Shown piece after piece: positions 10,339-19,944 of a stretch of DNA of 64,000 bases. Source of the DNA: Mesobacillus zeae (GTDB taxonomy: Bacteria > Bacillota > Bacilli > Bacillales > Cytobacillaceae); contig NZ_QWVT01000029.1 of NCBI RefSeq assembly GCF_003570705.1, positions 1 through 64,000 on the forward strand. The letters are read 5' to 3'. Both the position numbers and the translations under genes were made by a program. Positions within the stretch are counted from its first letter, which is position 1. Each line of letters starts with the position of its first letter. Below the pieces are notes generated by a model. The model was not told the origin of the DNA. It saw only the letters and a program-made list of their open reading frames with translations, and searched no databases.

Positions 10339-10907
10339 CTAAATATAGTTGTCCTTCCTGCGGTAAGGAATATCGCCAAGCTGCGATTCCGTTCCTGCAT
10401 TGTCCAGCATTTCTTCATACGCTTCTTCTTTTTTATTTGGATAGATTTTTTGATTCTTTCCATCGATATCTATCTGTACCTGAGAACGATTCATAATCCT
10501 CGGAAAACCCCTCATCACTCTGACTGTCATCATAAAGATCATCGTAATTGCTATGTTCTCCGAGAACATCAGCTGGCGTTTCAGACGTCCCGAATTGGGT
10601 CTTTCCCGCATTCCCGGCATTTGCCGTAAGTCCCATCCACCATGGCTTAAAGTGCAGAATCAATCTTACTTAACTGGCCTTCATGGTGCTCGTCCATCGC
10701 AATATTTTTACTTCTTTCGAACAGCTCGGTTCCGCTGTCTGCCGGATGGTTATCATATGCAGAAAGTTTTCCTGTCGCTTCGCTGGCGCTCCCATTTAAG
10801 TATCCTTCCTCATGGTTGCCCTCAATTTGCATGCGGAGGGTTTCTCTATCCTCTTGAAGAACTGTTTTCAGTTGATCTATTTGTTGGGTTGACAGCAAGT
10901 TTCTCAC
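10339..10907 (-). pseudogene. yteA: Broken yteA (TraR/DksA-like C4 zinc-finger stress protein)
   Basis: Three minus-strand frames together match YteA, and yteA also neighbours menA in B. subtilis. Frame one (GTG at 10907) gives 86 aa including LSAYDNHPADSGTELFER, then hits TAA at 10647-10649 where homologues have Lys. The same frame continues past the stop as AMVDGTYGKCRECGKDP, the zinc-finger start. About 50 codons are then missing and the frame shifts to TQFGTSETPADVLGEHSNYD. A second shift at 10468-10475, a tandem AGAT duplication, leads to the C-terminal KEEAYEEMLDNAGTES part. Nonsense, deletion and frameshift together leave little chance of function. Homology is from memory of YteA. Confidence 0.88.
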
Positions 10908-10979
10908 ATCTTCATTCTATGCTATGGTATTTGATAATACATATCTATTTAATACCCTTTGCCGTTATCCGGAAACATA

Positions 10980-11009
10980 GAAAAAGCTTCCGCGTAAGCT
11001 GGCGGAAGC
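10980..11009 (-). terminator. Terminator of menA
   Basis: On the minus strand GCTTCCGC / GCGGAAGC with an eight-base loop is followed by TTTTT. It lies 13 bases beyond the menA stop. Confidence 0.88.
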
Positions 11010-11021
11010 CTGGAGTATCCT

Positions 11022-11963
11022 TTAAAGAAAGAAGCCAATGAACAATCCAGCTGACAGCAATAACCCGAAAATCGTGTTTGTCTGTGCTGTAGCTTTCATG
11101 GCCGGCATCATTTGCAGCGGATTTTTGTTCCTGATAAATCCTCTCACAGCTGCAAGGGCTTTCGGCAGGCTAAGGGCAACGAGCCCAAGCCACGGGGATA
11201 TGACCCCAAGGAAAATGAGGACAACAACCCAAACATAAGAACTGATGAACATACCTGCGAGTAAGGTAATTGCTCCTTTACGTCCCAGAAGTATTGCCAG
11301 CGTCTTTCTTCCGAATCTCCGGTCGCCATCAAGGTCACGGATATTGTTAGCTAGAAGGATGGCGCCTACGAGTACGAAGCTCGGCAATGAAACAAGGATG
11401 CTTGTTTCGGTAATTGTGCCAGTCTGGATGTAGAAAGAAATCAGGATAATCAGCAGTCCCATGAAAAATCCGGCCACTATTTCGCCGAATGGCGTGTAGG
11501 CTATCGGAAGCGGGCCGCCTGTATATAGATAACCGGCCGCCATGGACACCAGGCCGATGGCCGCGAGCCACCAGCTGCTATGGGCGCAAATATAAACACC
11601 GGTGATCATAGCGATGCCATAAAGAATGAGGGCAAGCGATAGGACAGTGCCTGGCTTGAGTCCGTCACGGACGATCGCTCCGCTAATGCCGACAGACTCG
11701 TCTGTATCAAGTCCCCTTTTATAATCGTAATATTCGTTGAACATATTTGTCGCAGCCTGGATCAATAGACTGGCGACAAGCATAGCGATGAATAGCCCTA
11801 GGTGAAGATCGGTTATTTCAACAGCCAGTGCTGTCCCAAGCAGGACTGGTGCAAAGGCTGCTGTCAATGTATGAGGGCGGGTTAACTGCCACCAAACTTT
11901 CCAGCCATGGTTTCTTTGGATTGGCGAAGAACTAGTGTGAAGCTGTGTATGCATAGTTCTCAT
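11022..11963 (-). CDS. menA: 1,4-dihydroxy-2-naphthoate polyprenyltransferase MenA
   Basis: Attaches the polyprenyl tail to dihydroxynaphthoate at the membrane, making demethylmenaquinone. About 313 aa with eight or nine membrane segments. The two Asp-rich prenyl-diphosphate motifs are present: NEYYDYKRGLDTD (near residue 75) and NNIRDLDGDRRFGRKT (near 205). Starts at 11963 or 11954 are both possible; AGGGAG lies before both, and the extra codons further upstream have no homology. It is divergent from menF. Confidence 0.94.
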   Translation of the reverse strand: MRTMHTQLHTSSSPIQRNHGWKVWWQLTRPHTLTAAFAPVLLGTALAVEITDLHLGLFIAMLVASLLIQAATNMFNEYYDYKRGLDTDESVGISGAIVRDGLKPGTVLSLALILYGIAMITGVYICAHSSWWLAAIGLVSMAAGYLYTGGPLPIAYTPFGEIVAGFFMGLLIILISFYIQTGTITETSILVSLPSFVLVGAILLANNIRDLDGDRRFGRKTLAILLGRKGAITLLAGMFISSYVWVVVLIFLGVISPWLGLVALSLPKALAAVRGFIRNKNPLQMMPAMKATAQTNTIFGLLLSAGLFIGFFL

Positions 11964-12295
11964 TCTCTCCCTTGAATTTATATAAACAAACCATATAATC
12001 CTATCAAAAGTACGTAAATCTGTCAAAATTGCTTCATGGTAAAAATGGTGTATACACTACAATTAAAGTGTAGATTCTGCTGTATCCGCTGTCAATCAAA
12101 TTTAACTCCTTAAACCGGGAAATATTCCCTGTGGTTTGGTTGCTTATATTGCATGGAGAGAGTTAAATATATAATAAGGATAAAACTAGTCGCTATCATG
12201 ATGGCTGTTATTGACATTGTCATACGTGGGGTGTATCTTAAAATAAGTTTGAAAACGTGTAATAACAGTGAGAGGCTGTTATTGGAGGGATTATT

Positions 12296-13699
12296 TTGGT
12301 TACCATTCAAGAAACCGAGTTGAGGGAAGGTATCCTTTCTGCAATACGACTGGCCAAAGAAACGGTTCAACCTGTATTGGTAAGCGAAGTCCAAAAAATT
12401 GCCGATATTGATCCATTCTCTTTTTTTAACGCAGGAAGGGAGCAGTTTTTGGGCGAGCGCTTTTTTTGGAAGGACCCGGACAGCAGGCATATCATTGCAG
12501 GGTTGGGGAATTGCCGGCTGATCCAGCATGATGGTGTTAGAGGGCGTTTTACGAAGACGGAAAAAGAATGGAACCGCTTTATAGAAACAGCGGTTATTCT
12601 TGATGAATATAAAACTTCAGGCACCGGGCCTCTTATGTTCGGGGGATTTTCCTTTGATCCTTTGAAGGAGAAGACTGGTCTTTGGTCGAAATTTTCAGAC
12701 TCCCATTTCCATGTTCCGAAATATATGCTGACAGTTGCCGGAGGACAGGCTTATTTCACCAGCAATGTTATTTGCACTCAGCACGATGATGCGGATCTGT
12801 ATGAAAAAGTTTTACAAGAGAGGCAGATCATCCTTCTGGCTCAAAAACAACCTGTGCTGCCCATGCCTGCTTTGCAGGAAGTAATAGAGATTGCACCAGA
12901 AGAATGGAAGGAAAGCGTGTCAGAGCTGGTCAGAGAGCTGAAGGATAGCCCGTTGAAAAAAGTAGTGCTTGCGCGAGAACTCCGCCTCCGCTTTTCGAAG
13001 GCAGCAGAAGCAGAGAGTGTGTTGTTCCGTTTGCTAAAAGAGCAGCAAGGCAGCTTTATTTTTGCATTTGAGTCCAATGGTGATTGCTTTATTGGGGCGA
13101 CACCGGAACGTCTTGTAAAAAAGGAAGGGAACAGTGTTTTTTCTGCCTGCCTTGCAGGGTCAATCGGACGCGGCGCAGATTCGGACTCGGATGAAAAACT
13201 TGGCAGAAGTCTGCTTGAAGATCAGAAAAACTTGATTGAACACCAGTATGTTGTAGATATGATTAGAGAAGCGATGGAAGAAACATGTGATGAAGTCATC
13301 ATTCCAGCTACTCCTCAGCTTATGAAGATGAAGTATATCCAGCATTTATATACGCCGGTAATCGGTAAGAACAGGAGGGGAACTCCAATTTTCAGCCTGG
13401 TGGACCGCCTCCATCCAACTCCTGCACTGGGAGGTCTCCCAAAGAAACTTGCTGTTGAGAAAATCAGGGAAATGGAGAGGCTAGACAGAGGTTACTATGC
13501 TGCTCCTCTCGGCTGGCTCGACCATAACGGAAACGGCGAATTTGCTGTGGCCATACGCTCTGCCCTTCTCCAGGGAGAAGAAGCATCATTGTTTGCCGGT
13601 TGCGGTATTGTGGCAGATTCTGACGCGGACAGTGAATACAGGGAAACAAGCATCAAATTTCGCCCAATGCTGAATGCGTTTGGAGGAAATAATCTATGA
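12296..13699 (+). CDS. menF: Isochorismate synthase MenF
   Basis: Converts chorismate to isochorismate, the first menaquinone step. The 467-aa protein has a C-terminal chorismate-binding domain (about residues 200-460) with KKVVLARELRL, FIGATPERLVKKEGN, CLAGSIGRG and the PTPALGGLPK motif typical of this family. Translation starts at TTG 12296, six bases after GGAGGGA, with no better alternative. The gene begins the operon menF-menD-menH-menB-menE-menC and overlaps menD by four bases (ATGA). Confidence 0.95.
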   Translation: MVTIQETELREGILSAIRLAKETVQPVLVSEVQKIADIDPFSFFNAGREQFLGERFFWKDPDSRHIIAGLGNCRLIQHDGVRGRFTKTEKEWNRFIETAVILDEYKTSGTGPLMFGGFSFDPLKEKTGLWSKFSDSHFHVPKYMLTVAGGQAYFTSNVICTQHDDADLYEKVLQERQIILLAQKQPVLPMPALQEVIEIAPEEWKESVSELVRELKDSPLKKVVLARELRLRFSKAAEAESVLFRLLKEQQGSFIFAFESNGDCFIGATPERLVKKEGNSVFSACLAGSIGRGADSDSDEKLGRSLLEDQKNLIEHQYVVDMIREAMEETCDEVIIPATPQLMKMKYIQHLYTPVIGKNRRGTPIFSLVDRLHPTPALGGLPKKLAVEKIREMERLDRGYYAAPLGWLDHNGNGEFAVAIRSALLQGEEASLFAGCGIVADSDADSEYRETSIKFRPMLNAFGGNNL

Positions 13700-15447
13700 G
13701 TCACCAAGAAGATATGACAGCCTTTATTTCAAGTTTTGTTGCAGAATTATCAATTGCGGGAGTCGAGGATGTCGTCATCAGTCCGGGTTCCCGGTCAACC
13801 CCCATCGCACTTATTATGGCGGAACATCCGCGGCTCCGCCTCCACATTCATGTGGATGAGCGGTCTGCCGCTTTTTTTGCGCTGGGAATCGCCAAGGCCT
13901 CATATAGGCCTGTGGCTATTCTTTGTACATCAGGGACAGCAGCGGCCAACTATTATCCTGCTGTTATCGAGGCCGGAATTTCACGTGTCCCGCTTATTGT
14001 CATCACGGCGGACCGCCCACATGAACTGCGGGATGTTGGCGCGCCCCAAGCCATTGACCAAATACATTTATACGGACACAATGTCAAATGGTTTGTCGAA
14101 ATGTCCCTGCCCGAAGCTGGCGAAGATTCCAGGCGTTATGCACGGACTGTATGTGCTCGTGCAGCAACCACAGCAGCAAGCTTTCCGTCCGGCCCGGTTC
14201 ATTTGAACTTTCCTCTGCGTGAACCCCTTATCCCTAATCTATATGAAGGTATGTTTGATATGCTAGAACGCCCGGAAGGTTATGTAGGCATTCATCAGGG
14301 GAAATTAACCATGCCTGATTCTTTCTTTGAAAAGCTGGCAGATGATCTGCATTCATGTGAAAAAGGGATTATCATTTGCGGACCGCTGGAGGAAGCAGGG
14401 TTCGTAGAGGAAGTGGTTCTTCTTGCGGAAAAATTGAAATTTCCTATTCTCGCCGATCCGCTCTCGCAGCTGAGAAGCGGGGGACACAGCGAAAAGTATA
14501 TTGTGGATGCTTATGATACTTTTCTGCGGAACGAAAACGTCAAAGAAAAGCTGAAGCCAGAGGTCATTATCAGATTTGGGGCCATGCCCGTATCGAAAGC
14601 TCTATCTATCTTCCTGAAGGAAAATAGGAATTCAAGGCAAATTGTTGTTGATGGAGGCAATGGCTGGAGAGATCCTTTCATGTCAGCTACCGATATGATA
14701 TATGCTGATGAGCCACAGTTCTGTAAATCCATCTCCAGTTTTTTATGTGAAGAAAAAGAAAATGGTTATACAAGGAAATGGTGTGAATTAAACAACATGA
14801 CAAAAGACCTCCTTTCTCGTGTCCGGGATACGGAAGAGCTTAGTGAGGGGAAATTGTTTCATATGATGGCGGAACTGCTGCCGGAAAATGCAGTCTTATT
14901 CGTAGGCAATAGCATGCCAATCCGTGATCTCGATACATTCTTTTATTTTAACAAGAAGAATATCAGGGTGATGGCTAACAGAGGTGCCAATGGGATTGAC
15001 GGAATTATTTCCACAGCTTCAGGAGTGGCCGCCCATTCCGGGCCTTTGTATCTTGTCCTTGGTGATTTGACTTTTTTTCACGATTTGAACGGTCTTTTAG
15101 CATCCAAACTAAACAGCCTCAATATCAATATTCTGTTGATTAATAACAATGGCGGCGGCATTTTTTCATTCCTTCCGCAAGCAAGCCATCCTAAGCATTT
15201 TGAAAAGCTGTTTGGAACACCGCTGGATCTTGATTTCAGACTTGCTACAGAAATGTATGGGGGAACCTTCGACAGGATTTCTCAATGGGATGGATTCAGG
15301 GAAGCAATTGAAAAAAACATGCACAAAAATGGCTTAAAGGTAATGGAAATTGTAACATCTAGGGATGTAAACCTGAAGGAACATCGAGATTTGTGGAATT
15401 ATGTTTCCCGGGAAATAGATGTTCTGCTGGAAGGTGGGGCACAGTGA
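13696..15447 (+). CDS. menD: SEPHCHC synthase MenD (ThDP enzyme)
   Basis: Condenses isochorismate with the succinic semialdehyde-ThDP adduct from 2-oxoglutarate. At 583 aa it has the three-domain ThDP-enzyme layout: N-terminal SPGSRSTPIALIMAEHP and HVDERSAAFFALGIAKA with the cofactor-activating Glu, and C-terminal GNSMPIRDLDTF and GDLTFFHDLNGL...NNNGGGIFSFLP, the metal-diphosphate site. The start is the ATGA overlap with menF; the end overlaps menH as GTGA. Tight coupling suggests a fixed protein ratio. Confidence 0.96.
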   Translation: MSHQEDMTAFISSFVAELSIAGVEDVVISPGSRSTPIALIMAEHPRLRLHIHVDERSAAFFALGIAKASYRPVAILCTSGTAAANYYPAVIEAGISRVPLIVITADRPHELRDVGAPQAIDQIHLYGHNVKWFVEMSLPEAGEDSRRYARTVCARAATTAASFPSGPVHLNFPLREPLIPNLYEGMFDMLERPEGYVGIHQGKLTMPDSFFEKLADDLHSCEKGIIICGPLEEAGFVEEVVLLAEKLKFPILADPLSQLRSGGHSEKYIVDAYDTFLRNENVKEKLKPEVIIRFGAMPVSKALSIFLKENRNSRQIVVDGGNGWRDPFMSATDMIYADEPQFCKSISSFLCEEKENGYTRKWCELNNMTKDLLSRVRDTEELSEGKLFHMMAELLPENAVLFVGNSMPIRDLDTFFYFNKKNIRVMANRGANGIDGIISTASGVAAHSGPLYLVLGDLTFFHDLNGLLASKLNSLNINILLINNNGGGIFSFLPQASHPKHFEKLFGTPLDLDFRLATEMYGGTFDRISQWDGFREAIEKNMHKNGLKVMEIVTSRDVNLKEHRDLWNYVSREIDVLLEGGAQ

Positions 15448-16259
15448 AGTATTGCGTGGATGGAGTGGAATATCGTGCGGAAGAATGCGGAAGCGGTTTT
15501 CCGCTTGTCACTCTCCATGGATTTACGGGCGCTGCCACGAACTGGAAGGCTTTTTGTCCGGTATGGGGTGAGCATTCAAGCATGCTAATGCCTGATTTGA
15601 TTGGGCATGGAATGACGGAGTCCCCCCATGATTCAAAAATTTACAGCATTGAGAAGGCTGCGGATGCCCTTGCTACAATGCTGGAAGAAAACGGGGCAGA
15701 ACAGGCTGACTTCCTGGGCTATTCCATGGGAGGTAGGCTTGCCGTTACTTTTGCGGCGCGCTACCCTGAAAAAGTGCGAAAGCTTGTACTTGAGAGCACT
15801 TCTCCCGGACTTCGCAATGATGAAGAGAGAGCAGCAAGAATAAAGCAGGACGGTATGCTCGCAGAAATGATTGTATCCAAAGGGATACAGTACTTTGTCG
15901 ACTATTGGGAGAGCATTCAACTTTTCAGTTCGCAAACAAAACTGCCAAAAGCCGTTCGTGCAGAAATACGGCAACAGCGGCTCGGGAACAATCCAATAGG
16001 GCTTGCCAACAGTCTTCTTGGCATGGGGACAGGTGCACAGCCATCGTGGTGGAATGAGATTGAATCCTTCAGCTGTGAAACACTGCTTCTATCTGGAAGC
16101 CTTGACCCAAAGTTTTGTGGGATTGCAAAAGAAATGTCCTCGAAAATTCCTCATTGCCGTCATTTGACAATAAATGACGCAGGGCATGCAATTCATGTGG
16201 AACAACCTGAGAAATTTGGTACAATAGTAAGTAGGTTTTTATGTAATACATATATTTAG
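15444..16259 (+). CDS. menH: SHCHC synthase MenH (alpha/beta hydrolase)
   Basis: Removes pyruvate from SEPHCHC, the third menaquinone step. The 271-aa alpha/beta-hydrolase fold shows LHGFTG (oxyanion region), the nucleophile elbow GYSMGGRLA (near residue 95) and NDAGHAIHVEQP with the catalytic His (near 248). Start GTG 15444 overlaps the menD stop and lies after GAAGGTGGGG; upstream in-frame codons belong to the menD region and show no homology. Confidence 0.93.
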   Translation: MKYCVDGVEYRAEECGSGFPLVTLHGFTGAATNWKAFCPVWGEHSSMLMPDLIGHGMTESPHDSKIYSIEKAADALATMLEENGAEQADFLGYSMGGRLAVTFAARYPEKVRKLVLESTSPGLRNDEERAARIKQDGMLAEMIVSKGIQYFVDYWESIQLFSSQTKLPKAVRAEIRQQRLGNNPIGLANSLLGMGTGAQPSWWNEIESFSCETLLLSGSLDPKFCGIAKEMSSKIPHCRHLTINDAGHAIHVEQPEKFGTIVSRFLCNTYI

Positions 16260-16271
16260 GAGGCTAATACG

Positions 16272-17087
16272 ATGACCGAGTGGGTATCAGAACGTACTTA
16301 TGAAGATATTCTGTACGAAACATACAATGGCATTGCCAAGATTACCATCAATCGTCCGGAAGTGCACAATGCGTTCCGTCCGAAAACTGTAATGGAACTT
16401 ATTGATGCATTTGCTTATGCGCGTGACGATTCAAGTATTGGAGTCATCGTACTTACAGGTGCTGGAGAGAAAGCTTTCTGCTCAGGGGGCGACCAAAAAG
16501 TCCGCGGCCACGGCGGATATGTTGGAGAAGACCAGATTCCGCGCCTGAATGTCCTTGATCTTCAGCGTTTAATCCGAGTCATTCCAAAACCGGTTATTGC
16601 CATGGTCAGAGGCTATGCAATTGGGGGCGGACATGTCCTCCACGTTGTTTGTGATTTGACTATTGCTGCAGACAATGCAATTTTTGGACAAACCGGACCT
16701 AATGTCGGCAGCTTTGATGCAGGATACGGCTCAGGCTACCTTGCAAGAATTGTCGGCCACAAGAAAGCCCGCGAAATATGGTTCCTTTGCCGCCAGTACA
16801 ATGCACAGGAAGCACTCGACATGGGTCTTGTCAACACTGTCGTTCCACTTGAAAAGGTGGAAGAAGAAACGATTAAATGGTGTGAGGAAATCCTTGAAAA
16901 GAGCCCGACTGCGCTCCGCTTCCTGAAAGCGGCCATGAACGCAGATACGGACGGCCTTGCTGGGCTCCAGCAATTTGCAGGAGACGCTACGCTGCTGTAC
17001 TATACTACGGACGAAGCGAAAGAGGGACGGGATTCCTTTAAGGAAAAACGAAAACCGGACTTCGGGCAATTCCCTCGGTTCCCTTGA
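16272..17087 (+). CDS. menB: 1,4-dihydroxy-2-naphthoyl-CoA synthase MenB
   Basis: Closes the second ring by Dieckmann-type cyclisation of o-succinylbenzoyl-CoA. The 271-aa crotonase-fold protein has [17 protein letters not shown], the active-site loop typical of Men[20 protein letters not shown] for the oxyanion hole, and [23 protein letters not shown] lies nine bases before the ATG. It uses the MenE product, although menE comes later in the operon after a hairpin. Confidence 0.97.
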   Translation: MTEWVSERTYEDILYETYNGIAKITINRPEVHNAFRPKTVMELIDAFAYARDDSSIGVIVLTGAGEKAFCSGGDQKVRGHGGYVGEDQIPRLNVLDLQRLIRVIPKPVIAMVRGYAIGGGHVLHVVCDLTIAADNAIFGQTGPNVGSFDAGYGSGYLARIVGHKKAREIWFLCRQYNAQEALDMGLVNTVVPLEKVEEETIKWCEEILEKSPTALRFLKAAMNADTDGLAGLQQFAGDATLLYYTTDEAKEGRDSFKEKRKPDFGQFPRFP

Positions 17088-17107
17088 TCCTTCTACAGAC
17101 CTTTTTG

Positions 17108-17143
17108 CAGCCTGATGGTGACCATCAGGCTGTTTTCCTATTT
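17108..17143 (+). terminator. Intra-operon terminator-like hairpin between menB and menE
   Basis: A perfect 12-bp stem CAGCCTGATGGT / ACCATCAGGCTG with a one-base formal loop is followed by TTTTCCTATTTT. It lies 20 bases after menB and just before the menE ribosome site, so menE-menC are probably expressed at a lower level through readthrough or from their own start. Confidence 0.8.
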
Positions 17144-17162
17144 TCGAAGGGAAGTGATTCTT

Positions 17163-18665
17163 ATGGATACAGCCATTCCAAACTGGCTGAAAAAGCGTGC
17201 TGAATTGACTCCTGACAGAACGGGATTGATTTTTGGCGAGGATACATACTCTTTCAGTGAAATGTTCGAGCATTCGGTACTGGCTGCCGGCCGTCTTGAA
17301 ACGATTGGTGCAAAAGAAGGAGTTCGTGTTGCAGTACTGCTGTCAAACACTCCGGATTCGGTATTCATCCTTCACGCCCTGCAGATGCTTGGATCAGAAA
17401 TTGTCATTTTAAATACCAGGCTAGCAGCAGGGGAAATTGATTGGCAAATTCGAGATTGCGAAGCGCGCCTCTTGGTGGTAGAACAACGGTTTGCAGAGAC
17501 GGCAGCCGCTGCAAGGGCCATGGGGGGCGGAAGCATAACATTGGTTGTGTCAGAAAAGCTCAATGAGATGCCTTCAGATGCCGCCCCTCACCTGCAGGAG
17601 GAATATAAACTAGGACAAGTGTCTACGATAATGTATACGTCCGGAACGACAGGTAATCCAAAAGGTGTTTTGCAAACGTATGGGAACCATTGGTGGAGCG
17701 CTTGCGGTTCGGCACTTAATCTCGGAATTCATGATAACGATAAATGGTTGTGTGCCGTGCCCATATTCCATATAAGCGGCTATTCCATCCTTATGAGGAG
17801 TTTGATTTACGGGATAGGCGTTGACCTCCACGCGCATTTTGACGCCACCAACGCGGTTAATTCCATCAAGCAAAAAGGAATTACCATCATGTCGGCTGTC
17901 GCTGCAATGCTCTCACAAATAATGGATGAACTTGGGGAGAACTCTTTTCCTGCCTCTTTCCGCTGTATGCTCCTGGGCGGCGGCCCTGCCCCGCTGCCTT
18001 TACTTGAACATTGCCGGAGCAAGCAGATACCGGTTTATCAGACGTACGGAATGACGGAAACATCTTCACAGTTTGCAACTCTTGCTCCCGAATACAGCAT
18101 ATTAAAACTGGGATCTGCTGGGAAAGCCTTGTTTCCAAATCAGATTCGGGTGATTCGGGAAGATGGATTAGCTGCTGGGGCCAAAATGGAAGGTGAAATC
18201 CTTGTGAAGGGTCCCAATGTTACTCCAGGCTACTATAACCGCCCTGATGAAACAGAGGCAAAAATGGAAGAAGGCTGGCTTCATACAGGGGACATTGGCT
18301 ATCTCGACAGCGATGGTTTCCTGTTTGTGCTAGACCGGCGATCCGATTTAATCATTTCCGGCGGGGAAAATATTTACCCAGCTGAAATTGAAAGTGTCCT
18401 GTTTTCCCATCCTAGCATTGCCGATGCTGGCGTGGCCGGGATTGATGATTCAAAGTGGGGCCGGGTACCGGCAGCTTTTATCGTCAAAAAGGAAGGTGCA
18501 CTTTTATCCGAAGAGGACGTTATTGCTTATTGTAAAAATCGTCTTGCCAAATATAAGGTTCCAAAGCTTGTTTTCTTCATGGAAACACTGCCCCGAAATG
18601 CAGCGAAGAAATTAGTGCGGAGAGAACTGCGGGAGTCTTCCAAGGGTGGGGAGGGGCCGTTGTGA
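17163..18665 (+). CDS. menE: o-Succinylbenzoate-CoA ligase MenE
   Basis: Activates o-succinylbenzoate to its CoA ester with ATP. The 500-aa ANL-superfamily protein has the P-loop MYTSGTTGNPKG (near residue 156), YGMTETSSQF (near 292), WLHTGDIGYLDSDGF, DRRSDLIISGGENIYPAEIE and a C-terminal catalytic lysine in PRNAAKKLVRREL. ATG 17163 follows GAAGGGA. It overlaps menC by four bases (GTGA). Confidence 0.95.
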   Translation: MDTAIPNWLKKRAELTPDRTGLIFGEDTYSFSEMFEHSVLAAGRLETIGAKEGVRVAVLLSNTPDSVFILHALQMLGSEIVILNTRLAAGEIDWQIRDCEARLLVVEQRFAETAAAARAMGGGSITLVVSEKLNEMPSDAAPHLQEEYKLGQVSTIMYTSGTTGNPKGVLQTYGNHWWSACGSALNLGIHDNDKWLCAVPIFHISGYSILMRSLIYGIGVDLHAHFDATNAVNSIKQKGITIMSAVAAMLSQIMDELGENSFPASFRCMLLGGGPAPLPLLEHCRSKQIPVYQTYGMTETSSQFATLAPEYSILKLGSAGKALFPNQIRVIREDGLAAGAKMEGEILVKGPNVTPGYYNRPDETEAKMEEGWLHTGDIGYLDSDGFLFVLDRRSDLIISGGENIYPAEIESVLFSHPSIADAGVAGIDDSKWGRVPAAFIVKKEGALLSEEDVIAYCKNRLAKYKVPKLVFFMETLPRNAAKKLVRRELRESSKGGEGPL

Positions 18666-19771
18666 ATATCTGGTCGATAAAATTGCATCATATCAAAATG
18701 CCGTTAAAGGTTCCTTTTTCTACGCACCTTGAAACAGTGTCCGAACGAGAGGGAATTATTGTTGAAGTGACCGGAAAAGATGGCAGTAAAGGCTGCGGGG
18801 AAGGTGTGGCTTTTTCATCCCCGTGGTATACAGAAGAAACGGTAAGCACCTCTTGGCATATGCTGAAGGACTTTTTGATTCCTTTGTTAAAAAAAAGAAC
18901 GCCTGAGCACCTTGGTGAGACGGAAAAATTGTTTAGTTTCTTCAGAAGAAACCATATGGCCAAGGCAGCGATTGAAAGCGCTCTTTGGGATTTGGAAGCG
19001 AGAAGGAAAGGTCTATCGTTATCGGCTTTTCTTGGCGGGTGCGGCGGCTCAATTCCATCAGGGGTTGTTGTTGGGACTCCGAATATCAAGGCTGCAGTTG
19101 GCCAAATTGAAACCTTCCTGGATAAAGGCTATACCCGGGTAAAAATCAAAATTAGCCCGGAAAATGATGTGGCATTTGTTGCGGAAATCCGCCGCCAATT
19201 TCCAAATCTGGATCTCATGGCCGATGCGAACTCAGCATACACCCTGGAAGATGTGGACAAGTTAAAGGCTCTTGATGAATACGGCCTGATGATGATTGAG
19301 CAGCCGTTGGGCAATGATGACATCGTTGACCACGCAAGCTTGCAGAAAAAAATCAGCACGCCGATATGCCTTGATGAGAGCATTGTCAGCCTTGACGATG
19401 CTGTAAAAGCGATAAAGCTCGGAAGCTGCCGGGTCATCAATATCAAGCCTGGGAGGGTCGGCGGACTGGGGCCCGCAAAGAAAATCCATGACTATTGCAG
19501 GAAGCATCATATACCGGTATGGTGCGGTGGGATGATTGAGTTCGGCGTCTCAAGAGCCCATAACGTGGCGCTGGCTTCTCTTCCTGGCTTTACAATACCT
19601 GGTGATATATCGGGTTCAGACCGATATTGGGAAAAGGATATTATCACACCGGAGATTGTGGTAGAAAAGGGAAGGATCAAAATTCCCGAGCGCCCGGGCC
19701 TGGGGTTTGATCTGGATTTTCGCAGACTGAAAGAAGTTACACTTGCCCAAGAAGAATTTATGTTTGAATAG
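18662..19771 (+). CDS. menC: o-Succinylbenzoate synthase MenC (enolase superfamily)
   Basis: Dehydrates SHCHC to o-succinylbenzoate, the substrate of MenE. The 369-aa enolase-superfamily protein carries the catalytic lysine in RVKIKISPEND (near residue 163), metal ligands in LMADANSAYT, MIEQPLGNDD and CLDESIVSLDD, and the second catalytic Lys in NIKPGRVGGLG. The start is GTG 18662 inside the menE stop. It is the last gene of the men operon; a weak hairpin with a T run at about 19793-19845 may end the transcript. Confidence 0.94.
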   Translation: MNIWSIKLHHIKMPLKVPFSTHLETVSEREGIIVEVTGKDGSKGCGEGVAFSSPWYTEETVSTSWHMLKDFLIPLLKKRTPEHLGETEKLFSFFRRNHMAKAAIESALWDLEARRKGLSLSAFLGGCGGSIPSGVVVGTPNIKAAVGQIETFLDKGYTRVKIKISPENDVAFVAEIRRQFPNLDLMADANSAYTLEDVDKLKALDEYGLMMIEQPLGNDDIVDHASLQKKISTPICLDESIVSLDDAVKAIKLGSCRVINIKPGRVGGLGPAKKIHDYCRKHHIPVWCGGMIEFGVSRAHNVALASLPGFTIPGDISGSDRYWEKDIITPEIVVEKGRIKIPERPGLGFDLDFRRLKEVTLAQEEFMFE

Positions 19772-19858
19772 AATGTCGTTTTTCTTTTGAATAGAAGTAA
19801 CCAAGCTTTAGGAAAATTGAGGCCGGGGTGCTTCTTTTTTTTGCTAAAAAACAGCAAG

Positions 19859-19901
19859 TGTGATTCAAATCACAAAGGCTGTTCTTTGTTTTGAGTATAA
19901 T
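19859..19901 (+). promoter_or_regulatory. hmp promoter with Fnr-type box
   Basis: TGTGATTCAAATCACA (19859-19874) is a perfect TGTGA-N6-TCACA palindrome, the Fnr/CRP-family site. A TATAAT -10 box lies at 19896-19901 with no good -35, as expected for an activator-dependent promoter. If transcription starts near 19908 the box centre is at about -41.5, the standard Fnr activation position in B. subtilis. Fnr here would activate hmp at low oxygen. Confidence 0.82.
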
Positions 19902-19944
19902 TACTGTGTTGATAGTGTTAATTACATAAAGGGAGTTGTTTCTG

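Noticed and set aside
10553-11041. Plus-strand frame of 162 codons opposite the yteA remnant
   Set aside because: It is the antisense of a decayed gene, and the minus-strand frames show clear homology to YteA.
12053-12072. TACACT-N8-AGTGTA palindrome in the menA/menF gap
   Set aside because: Short arms, no matching known operator and no link to a promoter that I could define; not enough to call a site.
12110-12529. Minus-strand frame of 139 codons over the menF start
   Set aside because: Overlaps the coding start of menF and has no recognisable domain or ribosome site.
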